DNA of 32,472 nt from Prevotella sp. UBA1378 (lineage in GTDB: Bacteria; Bacteroidota; Bacteroidia; Bacteroidales; Bacteroidaceae): the NCBI GenBank assembly GCA_002305505.1, contig DBRC01000058.1, positions 1 to 32,472 on the forward strand. Reading direction: 5' to 3'. Positions 32,345 to 32,472 of the stretch are shown here, in pieces. The position numbers were made by a program, and so were the translations under genes. The notes beneath the pieces were generated by a model, which was not told the DNA's origin, did no database searches, and saw nothing but the letters and a program-made list of their open reading frames with translations. The first letter of the stretch is position 1. Every line of letters starts with the position of its first letter.

Positions 32345-32391
32345 GATTTATAGCTATAAATCTGAGAAATATAGCTATAAATCTCGGAAAT
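32345..32391. repeat. AT-rich 18-bp palindrome overlapping two 21-bp tandem repeats
   Basis: GATTTATAGCTATAAATC (32345-32362) is a perfect palindrome. From 32350 a 21-bp unit occurs twice in tandem (32350-32370 and 32371-32391) with two mismatches; each carries TATAGCTATAAATCT. Similar AAATCTnaGAAA sequence occurs in the hairpin at the left end of the window. Confidence 0.75.
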
Positions 32392-32454
32392 ATTGCAAAA
32401 AATCTTTTTGGCACGATGGTGGTTGCCGACCATTGGTATTGTAAGCGTCGGGCA

Positions 32455-32472
32455 ACGGGCAACTATCGGTTT
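32455..32472. repeat. End-of-window copy of the left-end sequence
   Basis: ACGGGCAACTATCGGTTT here matches 1-18 (ACGGGCAACTAACGGTTT) at 17 of 18 positions, in the same orientation. The window ends within the repeat. Confidence 0.7.

Noticed and set aside
1..32472. The window as one transposon bounded by end repeats
   Set aside because: The end repeats are short and direct, no transposase or integrase is present, and most genes are core chromosomal functions.

Overview
The window looks like a chromosomal segment from a Bacteroidales bacterium (phylum Bacteroidota). Promoters repeatedly match the Bacteroidetes -7 element TAnnTTTG, and Shine-Dalgarno sites are largely absent. The gene content also fits: cydAB with a DUF4492 leader protein, a PorE-type OmpA lipoprotein, DUF5056, DUF6249, and secreted plant-glycan hydrolases. 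By eye most of the window is GC-rich. The first 2.1 kb, holding the AbiE pair, is clearly AT-richer. I cannot name a genus.

Layout. 1-536: non-coding, palindrome-rich DNA. 537-1984: abiEi/abiEii, a type IV toxin-antitoxin (phage defence) pair; an identical 18-bp direct repeat lies on each side of it (198-215 and 2140-2157). 2241-5261: DUF4492-cydA-cydB, the cytochrome bd oxidase operon, followed closely by an EamA transporter and a LUD-domain protein. 6879-11024: topB and a PorE-like lipoprotein. 11033-12744 (minus): DUF6249, PspC-domain protein, ECF sigma factor and DUF5056, probably an envelope-stress operon. 12833-16597: rsmF-like rRNA m5C methyltransferase, thyA, folA and a BaiN-like flavoprotein. 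16607-17110 (minus): an Lrp/AsnC regulator. 17196-19628 (minus): exbB, a small membrane protein, and two exbD genes, without tonB. 19928-32188 (minus): four large secreted glycoside hydrolases in the order of transcription GH95, GH138-like, GH137-like/GH2/malectin fusion, and LacZ-type GH2.

The four hydrolases are the main metabolic story. GH95, GH138 and a GH137-GH2 fusion are, from memory, the families used by Bacteroides to strip chains A and B of the pectin rhamnogalacturonan II. In B. thetaiotaomicron the GH137/GH2 and GH138 genes are also neighbours. No SusC/SusD pair or sensor lies in the window, so transport and regulation must be encoded elsewhere or just beyond the right end.

The most unusual features are non-coding: a 29-bp perfect inverted repeat at the left end, AT-rich palindromic 21-bp repeats at the right end, an 18-bp sequence (17/18 identical) at both ends of the window, an array of four 22-bp mini-hairpins between exbB and the GH2 gene, and 8-bp GTTAATCC arrays in two places. 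I found no tRNA, rRNA, CRISPR array or transposase. I see no convincing wholly new multi-gene system; the AbiE cargo between direct repeats and the repeat families are the best leads.
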